Assembly (NCBI RefSeq): GCF_964204645.1
Contig: NC_134032.1
Coordinates: 6,999,175-7,063,174, forward strand
Reading direction: 5' to 3'
DNA length: 64,000 bases
DNA from: Tubulanus polymorphus
Taxonomy: Eukaryota > Nemertea > Palaeonemertea > Tubulaniformes > Tubulanidae
Shown here: positions 32,453 to 42,996 of the stretch, piece after piece
Position numbering within the stretch: the stretch's first letter is position 1
How the letters are laid out: each line of letters starts with the position of its first letter
The notes under the pieces: model-generated
Told to the model about the DNA's origin: nothing
The model's input: the letters and a program-made list of their open reading frames with translations, nothing else
Database searches by the model: none
Program-made: the position numbers and the translations under genes

Positions 32453-33668
32453 ATGAGTGGGAGTTATATCAATCCTTCTAAGAATCATAGAATATCTAAT
32501 GCTATTAAAGCAGAAAGATCACATCATATGATTACTCATAACCCTTCTAATATTAATCCCGATGAAACTGTATATGTTAGAATTCCTAGATTAACACAAA
32601 ATACTTTTTATGTTCCAAATAGTATTTATTTATCAGCCGATATAAAAGTAATCGGTAACAATAATAATTATGTTGTTGATAATGTTGGAAGATATTTGAT
32701 TAAAAAATTAACTATAAAGATTGGACCAGAAACAGTTTTCTCATTAGATGATTATAATTTATTTATGCATTATAAAGATTTATGGTTAACTAAAGAAAAT
32801 AGAAATAATATGATATTTCAAGGCATCCAATCAGAACACCAAAATAAATTAAGATCTGAAGCCAATAGCGCAATATTAACTAATGCTGTAGATAAATTGA
32901 TAAAAAGTATATATGGAAGCAAATATAAAATTCCATTAGACTTTGAATTGATAAATAACAATGCGCCTTTATATAAATATGCAATTCAAGAAGATGTTAT
33001 ATTCGAAATAACATTTGCTCCTGTAAATGAAATTGTAATATCTAGCGTTAATAAAGATATCAGTTATAAATTATCGAATATATGTTTAGAATATGACACA
33101 GTAACTAATGAAAATATTGCTAGCACAATTCAAACTCAATACAATCAAGGATTTTCATTATTGTATGATTATATTGATAAATTTAAAACCGTAACTATTA
33201 ATGCAAATGATGAAATTATTAATGAGAATATTAACTTCCCAAGAAGATCTATTAAAGGTATATTAATATTTTTTACCATTGCAACATATACTAATGGTGC
33301 AATAAATGTTGATAATTATTATAATCCTGAAATAACAAAAGTAGAAATAACTATCGAAGGAATAGCAAATAAAATATTTTGTCAAGGAATGAGAATGATA
33401 GATCAATGGCCAGAAATTAGAAAACATTTTATGAATGAAAAAGTAAAATCATCTGAAAATTGTAATATTAATCAAATTGATTATTATACCGGCAATAAAT
33501 ATGCATTATGGTTAGATTTTAGAACAACAGAGGATAATTCATTACATGGTTCTGGAATAATTCATGACAAAGAATAAAGGAATCAAAAATTTTAAAATGC
33601 ACATTTATATTATATCTGACGCGCAATTAAATATTGTAAATTCACAATTAGATAGTGTTATGTATTAA
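32453..33668 (+). pseudogene. Major capsid protein of copy B, 3' deletion/frameshift
   Basis: The first ~367 codons are very close to the intact capsid at 54914-56155, including the first jelly-roll KIPLDFELINNNAPLY block. After HGSG the sequence loses ~30 bp and the frame shifts, ending at 33577 with a false tail. The true C-terminal residues (HIYIISDAQLNIVNS) are still present in another frame up to 33668. The C-terminal part closes the second jelly roll, so capsid assembly from this copy is doubtful. Confidence 0.88.
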
Positions 33669-33700
33669 AATTTTAACTTTAATAAAAATATATATAATAA

Positions 33701-34666
33701 ATGGAAGGAGGTAAAGTATATAAACATATTCCATACATCGATACACATGAAAATAATGATGGTTTATATTATGTAATACCTTGTAATATAGCTTTGATAT
33801 TTGATCCTATTTTCAAAATTTATAAAACTAAACTAATAGAAATCAATAATAATAAAAGTGGTGTTGTTGATAATTTAAGTAATGTAATTGATAATAATGT
33901 AATACCTTCTACATCTAATAATGTAATACCTAATACATCTAATAATGTAATACCTACTACATCTAATAATGTAATACCTACTACATCTAATAATGTAATA
34001 CCTTCTACATCTAATAATGTAATACCTTCTACATCTAATAATGTAATACCTTCTACATCTAATAATGCAATAATATTAAATGTTAGTGAAAATAGAAATT
34101 ATTGTGATTATTGTAAAGGTGAATTTTCAAACGCTCCATCAAATTGGAATAAACATATGAATACAAATTCACATATTACTAATGTTATAGAACGTGTTGG
34201 TTTAAGAGAATTTATAGAACACCCATTTAGATATGTTACAAAATTTGTTTCAAATAAAAAAGTAAATGGTAAAGAATTATATGAAGATTTTTTATTAGCA
34301 ACACCTAATAAAGATGAATTAGATTTAACCGATGCTAATAAAATATTAGGATCAAACACTGTAAATGAAATACTAGGAGCAAACACTAATAACGATGATA
34401 ATGAAAATGGTGACGTATGGCACCCACATGGTGATATAGTTACAGATATTGATAATAAAGATTCTATGAAACATAAAGTAGAAAATAATGATAAATTTGA
34501 TTGGATGAATAAGCATAACAATGAAACAACTATTGATGATTCGGTAAAAAGGATGAAAAAGTATAAAGAATTTGAAGAAGAAAATTCGGTAGAGAAATTG
34601 AATAGCTTGTTAAGGCATGATAGTGAAAGTGATTCAGAAATTAATTATCTAACACTCAAAAAGTAA
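33701..34666 (+). CDS. Zinc-finger protein, 321 aa, variable gene (copy B)
   Basis: Function unknown. It starts MEGGK at a class II motif (AATAAAAATATATATAATAA then ATG). Residues ~65-122 are a tandem repeat of the octapeptide NNVIPSTS. One C2H2-type finger follows, CDYCKGEFSNAPSNWNKHMN. The C-terminal third is acidic and polar and contains the DVWHPHGDI micro-insert. The homologue in copy C (53826-54881) shares the start, position and finger style but differs in most of its sequence, far more than the flanking genes do. It may bind nucleic acid or host factors, which is inferred from the fingers only. Confidence 0.65.
   Translation: MEGGKVYKHIPYIDTHENNDGLYYVIPCNIALIFDPIFKIYKTKLIEINNNKSGVVDNLSNVIDNNVIPSTSNNVIPNTSNNVIPTTSNNVIPTTSNNVIPSTSNNVIPSTSNNVIPSTSNNAIILNVSENRNYCDYCKGEFSNAPSNWNKHMNTNSHITNVIERVGLREFIEHPFRYVTKFVSNKKVNGKELYEDFLLATPNKDELDLTDANKILGSNTVNEILGANTNNDDNENGDVWHPHGDIVTDIDNKDSMKHKVENNDKFDWMNKHNNETTIDDSVKRMKKYKEFEEENSVEKLNSLLRHDSESDSEINYLTLKK
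33893..34071 (+). repeat. 24-bp coding tandem repeat (NNVIPSTS)
   Basis: About seven near-identical 24-bp units encode NNVIPSTS with Ser, Asn or Thr variants at one position. Copy C has a single such unit in the same gene, so the array expanded in copy B. Confidence 0.9.
34409..34433 (+). repeat. Palindromic in-frame micro-insert no. 2
   Basis: GGTGACGTATGGCACC then CACATGGTG in the zinc-finger gene, reading GDVWHPHGD. It is the same core as at 2699, 36634 and 51492, with three substitutions from the GTACGGCACC type, and the palindrome is slightly eroded. Confidence 0.8.
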
Positions 34667-35056
34667 TAAAGGTTGAAAATTGTATAAAATAATAGTAAAT
34701 AAAAAAGGGGGTTTTAAGTATTGAGGTATATAATACATATATAATACGTATTTAATACGTATCTAATACGTATCTAATACATATTATTTGAAAATACCTT
34801 AAATTATATTTCTTTTTTAAATTTATGTTAAAACCTCAGTAATAATAAATAACCTTTATTATTTTCAAACTTATTCCTATATTTGTTGAAAAAATAAAAA
34901 TAAATTGGTTGAAAATTGTATAAATAATATTTATTTTAAAAAAGGGGGTTTTAAGTATTTAAGGTATCTAATAGGGTATCAGGTATTAGGGTATCTAATA
35001 GGGTATCAGGTATTAGGGTATCTAATAGGGTATCTAATACATAGATATATAAATAG
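34667..35056. repeat. Repeat-rich gap between convergent gene blocks (copy B)
   Basis: Two direct copies of a ~50-bp module (TTGAAAATTGTATAAA ... GGGGGTTTTAAGTATT) begin at ~34672 and ~34907. Each is followed by its own short tandem array: TCTAATACGTA-like units at 34726-34785 and GGTATCTAATAG/GGTATCAGGTATTAG units at 34960-35040. Both gene blocks end here, so it may hold transcription ends. I see no gene. Confidence 0.75.
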
Positions 35057-35664
35057 TTATTTTATAAATTTATATTCATAGGGAAATTGTAATCTCAGTA
35101 ATAATTTTGAACCTCTATTATTCTTTGATTTATTCATATATTCATCATGTAATTCAGTAGGTATAATTTGATTTTCTTCCAATGATTGTTGAATAGATTT
35201 TCTATCTTTGTTATAAAATAAAACTAGAAATCTTATATTCTCCCTAAAGTCTTTAACAATTGAATTATATTTTTGATTTAAAACCCATGTTGTTATCCCG
35301 AAATGTCTCCCAGAGAAAGCTAGATAACATAACTCACTTTCACTTTTGAATCATGTGAATTAGCGCAATCATCTACAATGAATAATGTATTTGATCCTTT
35401 ATAAGTATCAATTGCTATTTTTATACAATTATCTAAATTGTCTTTTACTGTTTTAGGATCTAATATAATAAACTTTTTCATCTTAACTATATCTCTATTA
35501 TATGTTTTATTCATTTCATAAGTAGGACAGAATAATATTATATTATCAAAATGATTCTTATAAATAGTTTCTAACAAATCTAATATGAAATGTGTTTTAC
35601 CACAGTTGGTTACTCCAGTTATTAACATATTATGCGGTTCAAATATAAATAAATCTTTATTCAT
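35057..35664 (-). pseudogene. A32-like packaging ATPase of copy B, frameshifted
   Basis: The N-terminal part (35664 down to 35320) keeps Walker A GVTNCGKT and the Walker B region TLFIVDDCAN. A small deletion at ~35340 (VKVS where copy C has IRESE) shifts the frame. The C-terminal part, with GRHFGITTWVLNQ and the FYNKDRKS segment, continues in another frame to the stop at 35057. The start overlaps the integrase stop by 8 bp, as in copy C. Confidence 0.9.
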
Positions 35665-36773
35665 TTATTCTTTTAATTTTACTAGATAAAATCCATTCAT
35701 TAAATTTATCATCATATCCTTTATATTTCACCAAAGAATATTTTTTTCTTTTAAGAGTTTTTGTTTTCAATACTTTCTATTTTGTATTCTATTTCATCTG
35801 GATTTGGTACAAGTGATAATTCTTGTTCATAGAAATAACCTAATATTTCTTCATCTTTTATATCTTCTAATTTATAAACAAATGGTTTAATAATATTATC
35901 TTTTTAATCTTGAATATTTCTTCTGTAATATTTGGGGTATAACCTTTATAAAATGTTTTTCTATATTTAGATATTCTTACGTGTTGTCCTATTTTAAATT
36001 TAGGTTCACCGAAATCATGTGTAACGAACGCACCATACAAATTATTCCAAACTATTTCTGAATTATCTTCTTTTCTAGCTTGTATAGGTTTCATATTTAT
36101 AGAACTATGTTTAGAATTATTATAACCTTTCACTAAATCATCTAATACATCGATATATTTATATGTTTCATTAGCAGTAAAGTATTTCCACATTCTAGTT
36201 TTCAATGTTTTATTAAATCTTTCTATAATAGATGCTTTTTTATCTGAGTGTGTTGAAAAATACTCTACATCGTTATCAGATAATAGTTTTTTAAAATGTT
36301 TGTTATAAAATTCTTTACCTCCATCAAATTGTATCTTATCTGGAATAGCTTCTTTAAATATAGATTTAAAAGCATTTGTTACTTCTATACCAGTTTTATT
36401 TTTGATTGGAATTGACCATGCGTATCTACTGAATATGTCTATAACATTCAGTATCCAGAAATATCCTTTGTTGTATTCTTCTAAGTTCTTCATGTCAATT
36501 AAATCTGCTTGCCACTGTTGATCGATATATGAAACCATAACTTTTCTTGTTAAATAAGTTTTATCCATTTTCTTGTGGATTTGATATGTTGGTTGATTTT
36601 GTAACCATGATTTCAATTCACTATATTTTATACCACCATGTGGGTGCCATACGGCACCATCACCATTTTCTTTATCAGATTTAATTTTATTTCATAATTC
36701 TGTAACGTTAGAATATGATACTTCACTTTCTGGGTTATAATATAAATCTCTTAAATATTGTTCTTTTTTTCAT
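35657..36773 (-). pseudogene. Retroviral-type integrase of copy B, multiply broken
   Basis: Homologous to the intact 362-aa integrase at 51750-52838. An extra A just after the start codon and a stop near 36692 break the N-terminus. A frameshift at ~35900 separates the core from the C-terminal chromodomain, which is itself frameshifted near 35760. The catalytic Asp in QADLIDM, Asp in QFDGGKEF and Glu in SIIERFN remain in the 249-aa core frame. The micro-insert at 36634-36658 lies between the N-terminal helices. Confidence 0.9.
36634..36658 (-). repeat. Palindromic in-frame micro-insert no. 3
   Basis: Coding strand GGTGCCGTATGGCACC then CACATGGTG, reading GAVWHPHGG within the integrase N-terminal region. 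Copy C joins KEK directly to IKYS at the same place, so ~36 bp were gained here or lost there. Confidence 0.85.
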
Positions 36774-36779
36774 CTTATT

Positions 36780-37169
36780 TTAATCCATTAATAATAATTT
36801 AGATTTAGTTTCAATGGCTTTATGATTTGATTTATTTTCTGGTATAATAGGTTTATTGTCTGTACACGGATTACTAAGTTTCCGATTATCATTGGAATCA
36901 TCTTTATCATCAGATTTGAATTTTGATTTATATATTACACCGGATAATATAATAACTGTTACTAATCCAATTGTAATATATAATTTATAATTACTTCCAG
37001 CATTAGAAGAATCAGATGGATTATTAATTGAATCAATATCAGATAATTCATTTATATCAGTTAATTTCTTTTTCTTAGCTTTTTTTAATTCTGCAGATCT
37101 TTTACCTAATTCTCTTGCCCATTTAATTTTTTTCTCGGATCTAACCTTTTTCTTAACTCCATCACTCAT
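36780..37169 (-). CDS. Single-pass membrane protein, 129 aa (copy B)
   Basis: Function unknown. The N-terminus is strongly basic (RSEKKIKWARELGKRSAELK, KKAKKKK). A Ser/Asn-rich linker follows, then one membrane segment (LYITIGLVTVIILSGVIY at ~62-80) and an Asp/Lys-rich tail. A basic face plus an anchor would suit contact with DNA or membrane in a virion, but this is speculation. The start overlaps the stop of the upstream 198-aa gene by 8 bp. The homologue is at 51351-51746. Confidence 0.65.
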   Translation of the reverse strand: MSDGVKKKVRSEKKIKWARELGKRSAELKKAKKKKLTDINELSDIDSINNPSDSSNAGSNYKLYITIGLVTVIILSGVIYKSKFKSDDKDDSNDNRKLSNPCTDNKPIIPENKSNHKAIETKSKLLLMD

Positions 37170-37758
37170 TTATTTTAGTTACTTTTTGTTCTGATTCATT
37201 TTCTGTTTCACCGTTTGGTTGTAGTTCATCTGTTTCGTTCTTACCTGATTTATATTCCATAGGCTTGATATTCGAAAATGTTATGACGCCAGTAGAAATT
37301 AATGTCATAACCGATCCTAATTGAAATGAAGCATATCCAACCCATTTTTGTAATTCACTCATAACTAAGTAGTCATTTTTCAAATCACTATATAATTTAT
37401 TTTCATCATTAATTGGTATTAACTGGTTACATAACTTAGAATAACATTTGACAATACCATCTGAAATAGAATCATTTATTCGGGATAATCTAGCTTCTTC
37501 ATAAATCTTAAAATATTTTATTACTTTATCTGGTTTCATAACATCTAATTCTTGAAAAGTCTTAGTTAAAAACTCCTTAGTTTTTCCACCGGCAATCAAT
37601 AGTTCTAGATGATGCTTACAATATAAATAGTATTCATAATCTATATTACAATTAACTTGAGCACAATTAGTTTCAACTGTATCTTCATTATCACTTATAC
37701 CCAAATCATCTAATGTCTTTTCCATATCAATACTATTCTTATTAGATTTCTTTGACAT
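37162..37758 (-). CDS. Conserved Polinton protein, 198 aa, unknown
   Basis: I do not recognise a fold. Residues ~40-130 are mostly helical and charged, with YLYCKHHLELLI and KVIKYFKIYEEARLSRIND. Residues ~145-170 are hydrophobic (WVGYASFQLGSVMTLISTGVITF), possibly a membrane or buried helix, and the tail is acidic. The gene is intact in copies B and C (50750-51358). The start follows T8 CTCTAATATAAATG, a class I motif. It is the first of an overlapping set running to the membrane protein, integrase and ATPase. Confidence 0.65.
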   Translation of the reverse strand: MSKKSNKNSIDMEKTLDDLGISDNEDTVETNCAQVNCNIDYEYYLYCKHHLELLIAGGKTKEFLTKTFQELDVMKPDKVIKYFKIYEEARLSRINDSISDGIVKCYSKLCNQLIPINDENKLYSDLKNDYLVMSELQKWVGYASFQLGSVMTLISTGVITFSNIKPMEYKSGKNETDELQPNGETENESEQKVTKINE

Positions 37759-38059
37759 TTATATTAGAGAAAAAAAGCAAAAAAAATATTATAAGTATTT
37801 TTCAAATGATACTAGTATCTCTTTGGGTTAATACTAGTTAGTTAAAGGTAAAGAATTTTAGTATTAGTTATTGTTTTTTTAGTATTTTTTATTTGTGATA
37901 TAAAGTATTCTTTTTGAAAAGAAAGTATTAAAAAAAACAATAACTAATACTAGCTAGTTGAAGATATGTAATTTTTAATACATTTTATTTGAATTCTATT
38001 TGATATCTCACTACTTTTGTTTATCTATTAGGAGCAGTAATTATAACTGTCCAGATAAG
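37759..38059. promoter_or_regulatory. Intergenic region with hairpin before 198-aa gene
   Basis: An imperfect inverted repeat of ~28-bp arms, TAGTATTAGTTATTGTTTTT at 37860 and its complement ending ~37952, encloses ~37 bp. Copy C keeps related sequence at 50640-50700 but only one full arm. It may be a transcription end for HNH or a promoter-linked structure. I see no gene. Confidence 0.5.
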
Positions 38060-38737
38060 TCATTTCGGATCCTTGATATCAAATTCCTCAACATATTGTT
38101 CATTATTTGGATCATTGTTCCATTGATCAATAAATTTCTTTGCCTTTGTTAACTGTTCTAAATATAACTGTAAATCTAGTTTATTAGATTTGATTTGATT
38201 TTCTTTCTTTTCTAAAGGCCTTAAATTTTTCCAACCCCAAATAAGTTTTTTATTGTATTCATCATTCATGTTAAATTTAGATATTGGTAACACGTGATCA
38301 ATATGGTAATAATCCCCATAATTATCTATATTCATTTTATCATCGAATTGAAATATAATCCATGATTTGAGAAATTCATCTGAACAACCCAATAAATTAG
38401 ATAGTGTTTCTGAATGTGTTTCTTTGTTGAATAATCGTGTTAATCTAGATCTTAAGCATTGTTTCAATCTAAAATTAAGATCTGTTTGATATCTTTCTCT
38501 CATATATTCTGCCATATAATAATTAAAATGTTCTATATTATCTTCTCGGTATTGTTTGGTATATAGTTTAGTACAAGTTTTACAGCAATATTGAAAACCA
38601 TCTTTGCTAATCTTACGCTTATTAAATTCTGTTATAGCTAATTTATCTAATTCACATTTAGAACACATCTTGTAGTATATATTTTTGACGCCAGTGTTAT
38701 TTGTAATATTGATAGTTTGTGGTTGTTCTGATTCCAT
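38060..38737 (-). CDS. HNH endonuclease, 225 aa (copy B)
   Basis: A zinc-ribbon-like N-terminus (CSKC at ~25-28 and CCKTC at ~51-55) is followed by a basic helical region and an HNH nuclease core: YHIDHVLPIS at ~144-153, then WKNLRPLEKKENQIKSNKL. The His-Asp-His of the core and the downstream Asn are present, so the nuclease could be active. Enzymes of this type occur in phages and virophages and may act in replication, homing or host DNA cutting. It is the outermost gene beside the right terminal repeat, with a class II motif before its ATG. The homologue is at 49860-50525. Confidence 0.85.
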   Translation of the reverse strand: MESEQPQTINITNNTGVKNIYYKMCSKCELDKLAITEFNKRKISKDGFQYCCKTCTKLYTKQYREDNIEHFNYYMAEYMRERYQTDLNFRLKQCLRSRLTRLFNKETHSETLSNLLGCSDEFLKSWIIFQFDDKMNIDNYGDYYHIDHVLPISKFNMNDEYNKKLIWGWKNLRPLEKKENQIKSNKLDLQLYLEQLTKAKKFIDQWNNDPNNEQYVEEFDIKDPK

Positions 38738-38757
38738 TTATTATACATATTTTTTTA

Positions 38758-39355
38758 CTAAATTGATTTTAGAAGTTCAATGATTTATATCATGCATTAT
38801 TTCAATCACACTTTACTAACACTTTTAATGTTTAAAAATCTAACTCATACAAATATGAATGTTGAAATAATGTTGTAAATAAATACTTTTATATTGAATA
38901 ATCTGTCAATTTAAATGTTATTCATGTACATGATTATTTTAAGAGTAATAGGGGTAATGGGCTTTCATATCAAAGGTATGGTCGAGTTCATTAAAAACAA
39001 ATATTAAAAGTAATTTAAAACTATAATATATTATATTCATAACCGTGTGTATTTCAGTTGAATAATAGAATAATTATTATTATTAAAATATATTTGATTA
39101 TATGAATTTGTGTATTGTAAATAAATCAATTGGTCGCGGAGCGGAGCGGTAGCGAAGTGGAGTTTATTTTGAAGTTTATTTTTTTAATATAATATGCTTT
39201 TTAAATTATTGATATCTTAGAATAAATATTTAGTTATAATATAAAATACACACGGTTACGAAAATATATTATAGTTTTAAATTACTTATAATGTTTTGTT
39301 TTTAATGAACTCGACCGTTCGACCTTAGGTATGAAAGCCTATTACCCCTATTACT
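38758..39355. repeat. Right terminal inverted repeat of copy B
   Basis: Inverse of 22918-23493. The outer part (38944-39355) is itself palindromic, with AGTAATAGGGG at the inner end and its complement at the outer end. The central loop differs from the left end: GGTCGCGGAGCGGAGCGGTAG is followed by extra AT-rich sequence, so the loop is inverted or rearranged relative to the left terminus. Confidence 0.88.
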
Positions 39356-39361
39356 AGTGTT
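39356..39361. repeat. 6-bp target-site duplication AGTGTT, right copy
   Basis: Direct repeat of 20719-20724, immediately outside the terminal ATTACT of copy B. Confidence 0.9.
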
Positions 39362-40617
39362 GATCCACAGCTAGATTTTCGTAGTATTTGAAAATGTTTC
39401 GTAGTATTTAGAAATGTTCTTAATGTTGTTTCCGTATGCGTGGGGGTTACGTTAAAGCCGTCAGACAAGAACGTACTAGTAGTAAGAATTACGAAAGTTC
39501 TTGTTTGATGCTTTCATCTACCAACGCAAACCATAAATCAGTCTATAGACAACAATTCTTTCTCGGTTCTTCTGCTGTGAGATCTGGCAAACATTCTGAA
39601 AATCTTTATATACAACTTTTAAATAGTTGGAACCATATTTGGTTGGGTCGGAACAATGGAGTGTATTTATAATGAGGCTCGTGAAGGGATCACGCTGATA
39701 CTTGATGATATTCCCGGCTACGTTCCGTAAAAGGAAAAACCGGAAGTTTAGGAAGATGTGGTTGTTTTGCTTATCCTGTATTAAAATAGAATTAGTTAAA
39801 TTGTAGATAAAATAATTAGTATAAGATATTGATAATCAATCACAATGTATTCCGAATCGTAGTTAATTATAATAATTAAAAAAGAAACAATGAATTTGTA
39901 CTGTAATTAGAAAAGAAAACAAAGTTTTGAAAAGATATTTAATTTGAGTAATCTTGATGTTGTTTAAGAACAAATTGTTAATAATCGCTAATGTTTTAGA
40001 AAAATTAATTTGTGTTAAATGTTAAAACTAGCTGTCTGAAGTTTCTGTTGTCTGTATGCGCTCGTTGGTAATTCACAGACAATAGCTGCTCTCTCAACAA
40101 CGACTAGCAAGGAGTGAGTAAATCACAACGCGTCATGACAGGAGGGTTGGAAGAAAAAGTTTATATCAGCAAATCAGTTTCTAAAAAACCTTTAGATCAG
40201 CAAATCAGTAGGGCTAAATTTTCCGTAACTAAAAACGGTCATGAGAGTTGGGTAGCTGCTCCTTGCCAAAAAGCGGAAGACCCTGCGTGGGAGAATCGGA
40301 ATTCTGAGAATGCCGGTTCTTTCTACAAAAGGGGGCTGCTATCGAGAGAGGAGAGAATCTGTACCTTAGTAAGACGAGTGTCGACAGCAGGGCAGGAGAA
40401 GCTTCGGAACGATAGGGATTCATATACAATAGGGATTAGGAAAATCATTCTTTGTTCAAGGTAAATGAAATATATTATCTTCAATATTATCATCCGGTAT
40501 TTCAATTTATTCATTCGGATTTGTGCACGGACACGTTCTCTCGCCAGGGCCTTACTCAAGTATTTTATAGATAACGATTAAAGAGAGGATTGTGACCGGT
40601 GTATCAATATTGTAAAG
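39362..40617. other. Host or retroelement-derived stretch, no recognised gene
   Basis: Short open frames at 39436-39672 and 40114-40464 show no motif I recognise. Given the BEL/Pao relic that follows, this stretch could be its decayed gag or leader region, but I cannot show it. Confidence 0.4.
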
Positions 40618-41013
40618 TTGTTTGTATTATGCGATGACAATTCGGTGCGCCCAATTGAGGCCCTAGTAGTATCTTACATTACCCGTCCAATCTGGGTTGG
40701 GGATAGAAATATTATCGATAATTTTGAACAATTACGCTATTTAAAACTTGCTCATCCAATTGATGATAATCATTATTTTTCTGTTGATTTATTAATTGGT
40801 ACCGATGTCTATTACAGTTTTATGCTAGATATTACCCTGAGGATTGAAACAGGAGGTCTTACAGCAGTCAATACCAGAGTCGGTTATATCATAACCGGTC
40901 CTGTACCTACTGACGTGACACTTCACTCAATGCTAACGACTATGCTCACCGACGTTGAGGACGACAAATTTGATTTGGAGCGTTTCTGGAATCTTAGAGT
41001 CTTTAGGCGTTGA
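40618..41013 (+). pseudogene. BEL/Pao pol relic: protease C-terminal region
   Basis: The segment DLLIGTDVYYSFMLDITLRI, then AVNTRVGYIITGPVP, matches the end of the aspartic protease domain that precedes reverse transcriptase in BEL/Pao elements. The N-terminal active-site half is missing. The frame ends at 41013 and the next piece starts at 41010 in another frame. Confidence 0.7.
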
Positions 41014-41777
41014 ACCCCCAGACGATGATACCACAATCTAATATTACTGCCGAGGATTACTGCAATAACTCGGTACAGTTAGATGAAGATAGTGGACAAT
41101 ACGTAGTCCATTTACCATGGAAGCTGGAACATGGTCCACTACCTACAAACTACGGAGTCTGTCTTGGTAGGACAAAATCTACTATTCAGCGCTTGGTGAA
41201 ACACAACATGCTTGATGTTTATGCCAACATTATCGACGACCAATTAGCAAGAGGTTTTATTGAAAGAGTACCAGACGCCCGTTCGTCGGATACGAATTGC
41301 CACTACATACCACACCATCCTGTTTTCAAGGATTCTGCTACAACTCCAGTACGTGTTGTGTATGATTGCAGCTGTAAGATATCAACTGATCACAACTCAC
41401 TAAACGACTGTCTTGAATCGGGCCCAGCGTTGCAGAATGACATCACGTCTATACTACTTAGGTTTCGTCTTCACCGTTTTGCTACAATTTCAGATATTGA
41501 GAAGGCATTCCTGATGATACGCTTACATGATAGTGAAAAAGATTTCACCCGTTTTCTATGGTTGGATGACCCAGCGGATCCGAACAGTCAATTGGTTACG
41601 TTCAGGTTCCGTGTTGTACTTTTCGGAGCGACCAGCTCACCCTTTATCCTGAATGCAACGATATTAAAACATGTTAGTCTACATCCAGGTCCTGCATCAT
41701 CTGAAATCAAACGGAACTTTTATGTCGATAACGTTACCACCAGTTTTGAAGATGAAGAAATGATATGTGTCTTCTAG
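41010..41777 (+). pseudogene. BEL/Pao pol relic: reverse transcriptase
   Basis: Reverse transcriptase fingers and palm: a LPWKLEHGPLPTNYG lead-in, RVVYDCSCK, ATISDIEKAFLMIRL carrying the first catalytic Asp, LFGATSSPFILNA and the active-site FYVDNVTTS, which is the YVDN form of the YXDD box. This set is typical of the BEL/Pao group. The frame breaks at 41777 and the next segment overlaps in another frame. It would copy the element RNA if intact. Confidence 0.9.
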
Positions 41778-42162
41778 AGAGTCTTCGAGACAAATCATGG
41801 GAAAAGGTGGATTCAATTTGCGATCGTGGTGTAGCAACTCTAATCGATTGATGTGTTTGGCAAAAAAAGAGAATGTGGCTGATGAATCTGATAAATTATC
41901 TGTACTTGGGTTGTACTGGTCACCGGAGAACGATACCTTGTCGTTGAAGACGATTGCTATCCATCCTCCGGGGTCTTCGTCGGTCACGATACGTATGGTA
42001 GCAAGTGCAGCAGCGAAACTTTTCGATCCACTTGGTCTTGTACCGCTAGTTGTTCTACGCGCAAAACTATTTCTGCAGACTCTCTGGAAACAGACTAATG
42101 ACTGGGACGCCCTTTTATCACCAGAATTTACGTCAGCATGGTTTGACATTTCACGAGATTAA
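41767..42162 (+). pseudogene. BEL/Pao pol relic: RT thumb/connection
   Basis: LGLYWSPENDTLSLKTI and ASAAAKLFDPLGLVPLVVLRAKLFLQTLWK are the conserved post-RT segment of BEL/Pao elements. It is separated from the RT by a frameshift at ~41770 and from the RNase H piece by a stop at ~42160. Confidence 0.85.
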
Positions 42163-42177
42163 CGACGTTTACCAATC

Positions 42178-42927
42178 ATGACCTTCGACAGACAATATTT
42201 TAAGAATGACTTGAGTCAAGTGACAGATAATACATATGCATTACATGTATTTTCTGACGCGAGCGAAAAGGCATATGGCGCAGTGGCATATTTACATAGA
42301 TCGGATAATACTTGTATACTGATGTCGAAAACAAAGGTTGCACCCCTTCGAAAATTGACTATACCCCGATTAGAGTTGATGGCTGTGGTTATTTCAGTTC
42401 GGTTAGCGAATCATATCATGAAAAGTCTGGACATCAACATTCCTTGTCACATTTGGAGTGACAGCAAGATCGTTCTGCATTGGGTAACCGGGGAAAAATC
42501 ACTTCGACGCTTCGAAGCGAACAGAGTTAAAGAGATTAGAGCTACACCATATGAAATTATATGGCATTTTTGTCCATCGGGCAGTAACCCGGCAGACATA
42601 TCATCTCGAGGCTGTAGTAACGACGCATTAGTTGATAATATGTTGTGGTGGACTGGTCCCGAAATTGTGTCAATCGCCAAGAATTTTGAGTTTTCTCGGA
42701 CGGTTACTTCTATGACTGTTCAGACGGAGACAGTTCCACGACCAAAAACTGACGGTTTGTTTTACGATGTCGGACTAGTGATGGACATTCATAGATTTTC
42801 CAAATTAAACCGATTACTTGGAGCGACTGTTTATCTCATGAGATTCATTAATAAGTTATCTGACTCGACACTAACGTTCCCTGAATATCCGACTATTGAA
42901 GAGTTGAACATGGCCTTAATGCTCTAG
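42178..42927 (+). pseudogene. BEL/Pao pol relic: RNase H region
   Basis: RNase H motifs: FSDASEKAYGAVAYL with the first Asp, LTIPRLELMAVV with the Glu, and IWSDSKIVLHWV with the next Asp, ending in SNPADISSRG. These degrade the RNA strand during reverse transcription. The frame stops at 42927. Confidence 0.88.
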
Positions 42928-42996
42928 GTGTGATCTAGCCAATATGAATGTTTCAATACTGAAATAGCGCTATTAACGAATGGTCGCAAAAATGAA

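Larger units (their letters stand above)
20725..39355 (+). mobile_element. Polinton/Maverick copy B, complete ends, decayed genes
   Basis: Both termini (AGTAATAGGGG and its complement), ~0.6 kb terminal inverted repeats and flanking AGTGTT duplications define a complete insertion. Discounting the 2193-bp duplication, the element is 16438 bp (22918-39355), within the usual Polinton range. The plus strand carries polB to the zinc-finger gene. The minus strand carries HNH, 198-aa, membrane protein, integrase and ATPase. Most large genes have stops or frameshifts, so the copy is non-autonomous, yet several small genes are still open. Confidence 0.95.
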
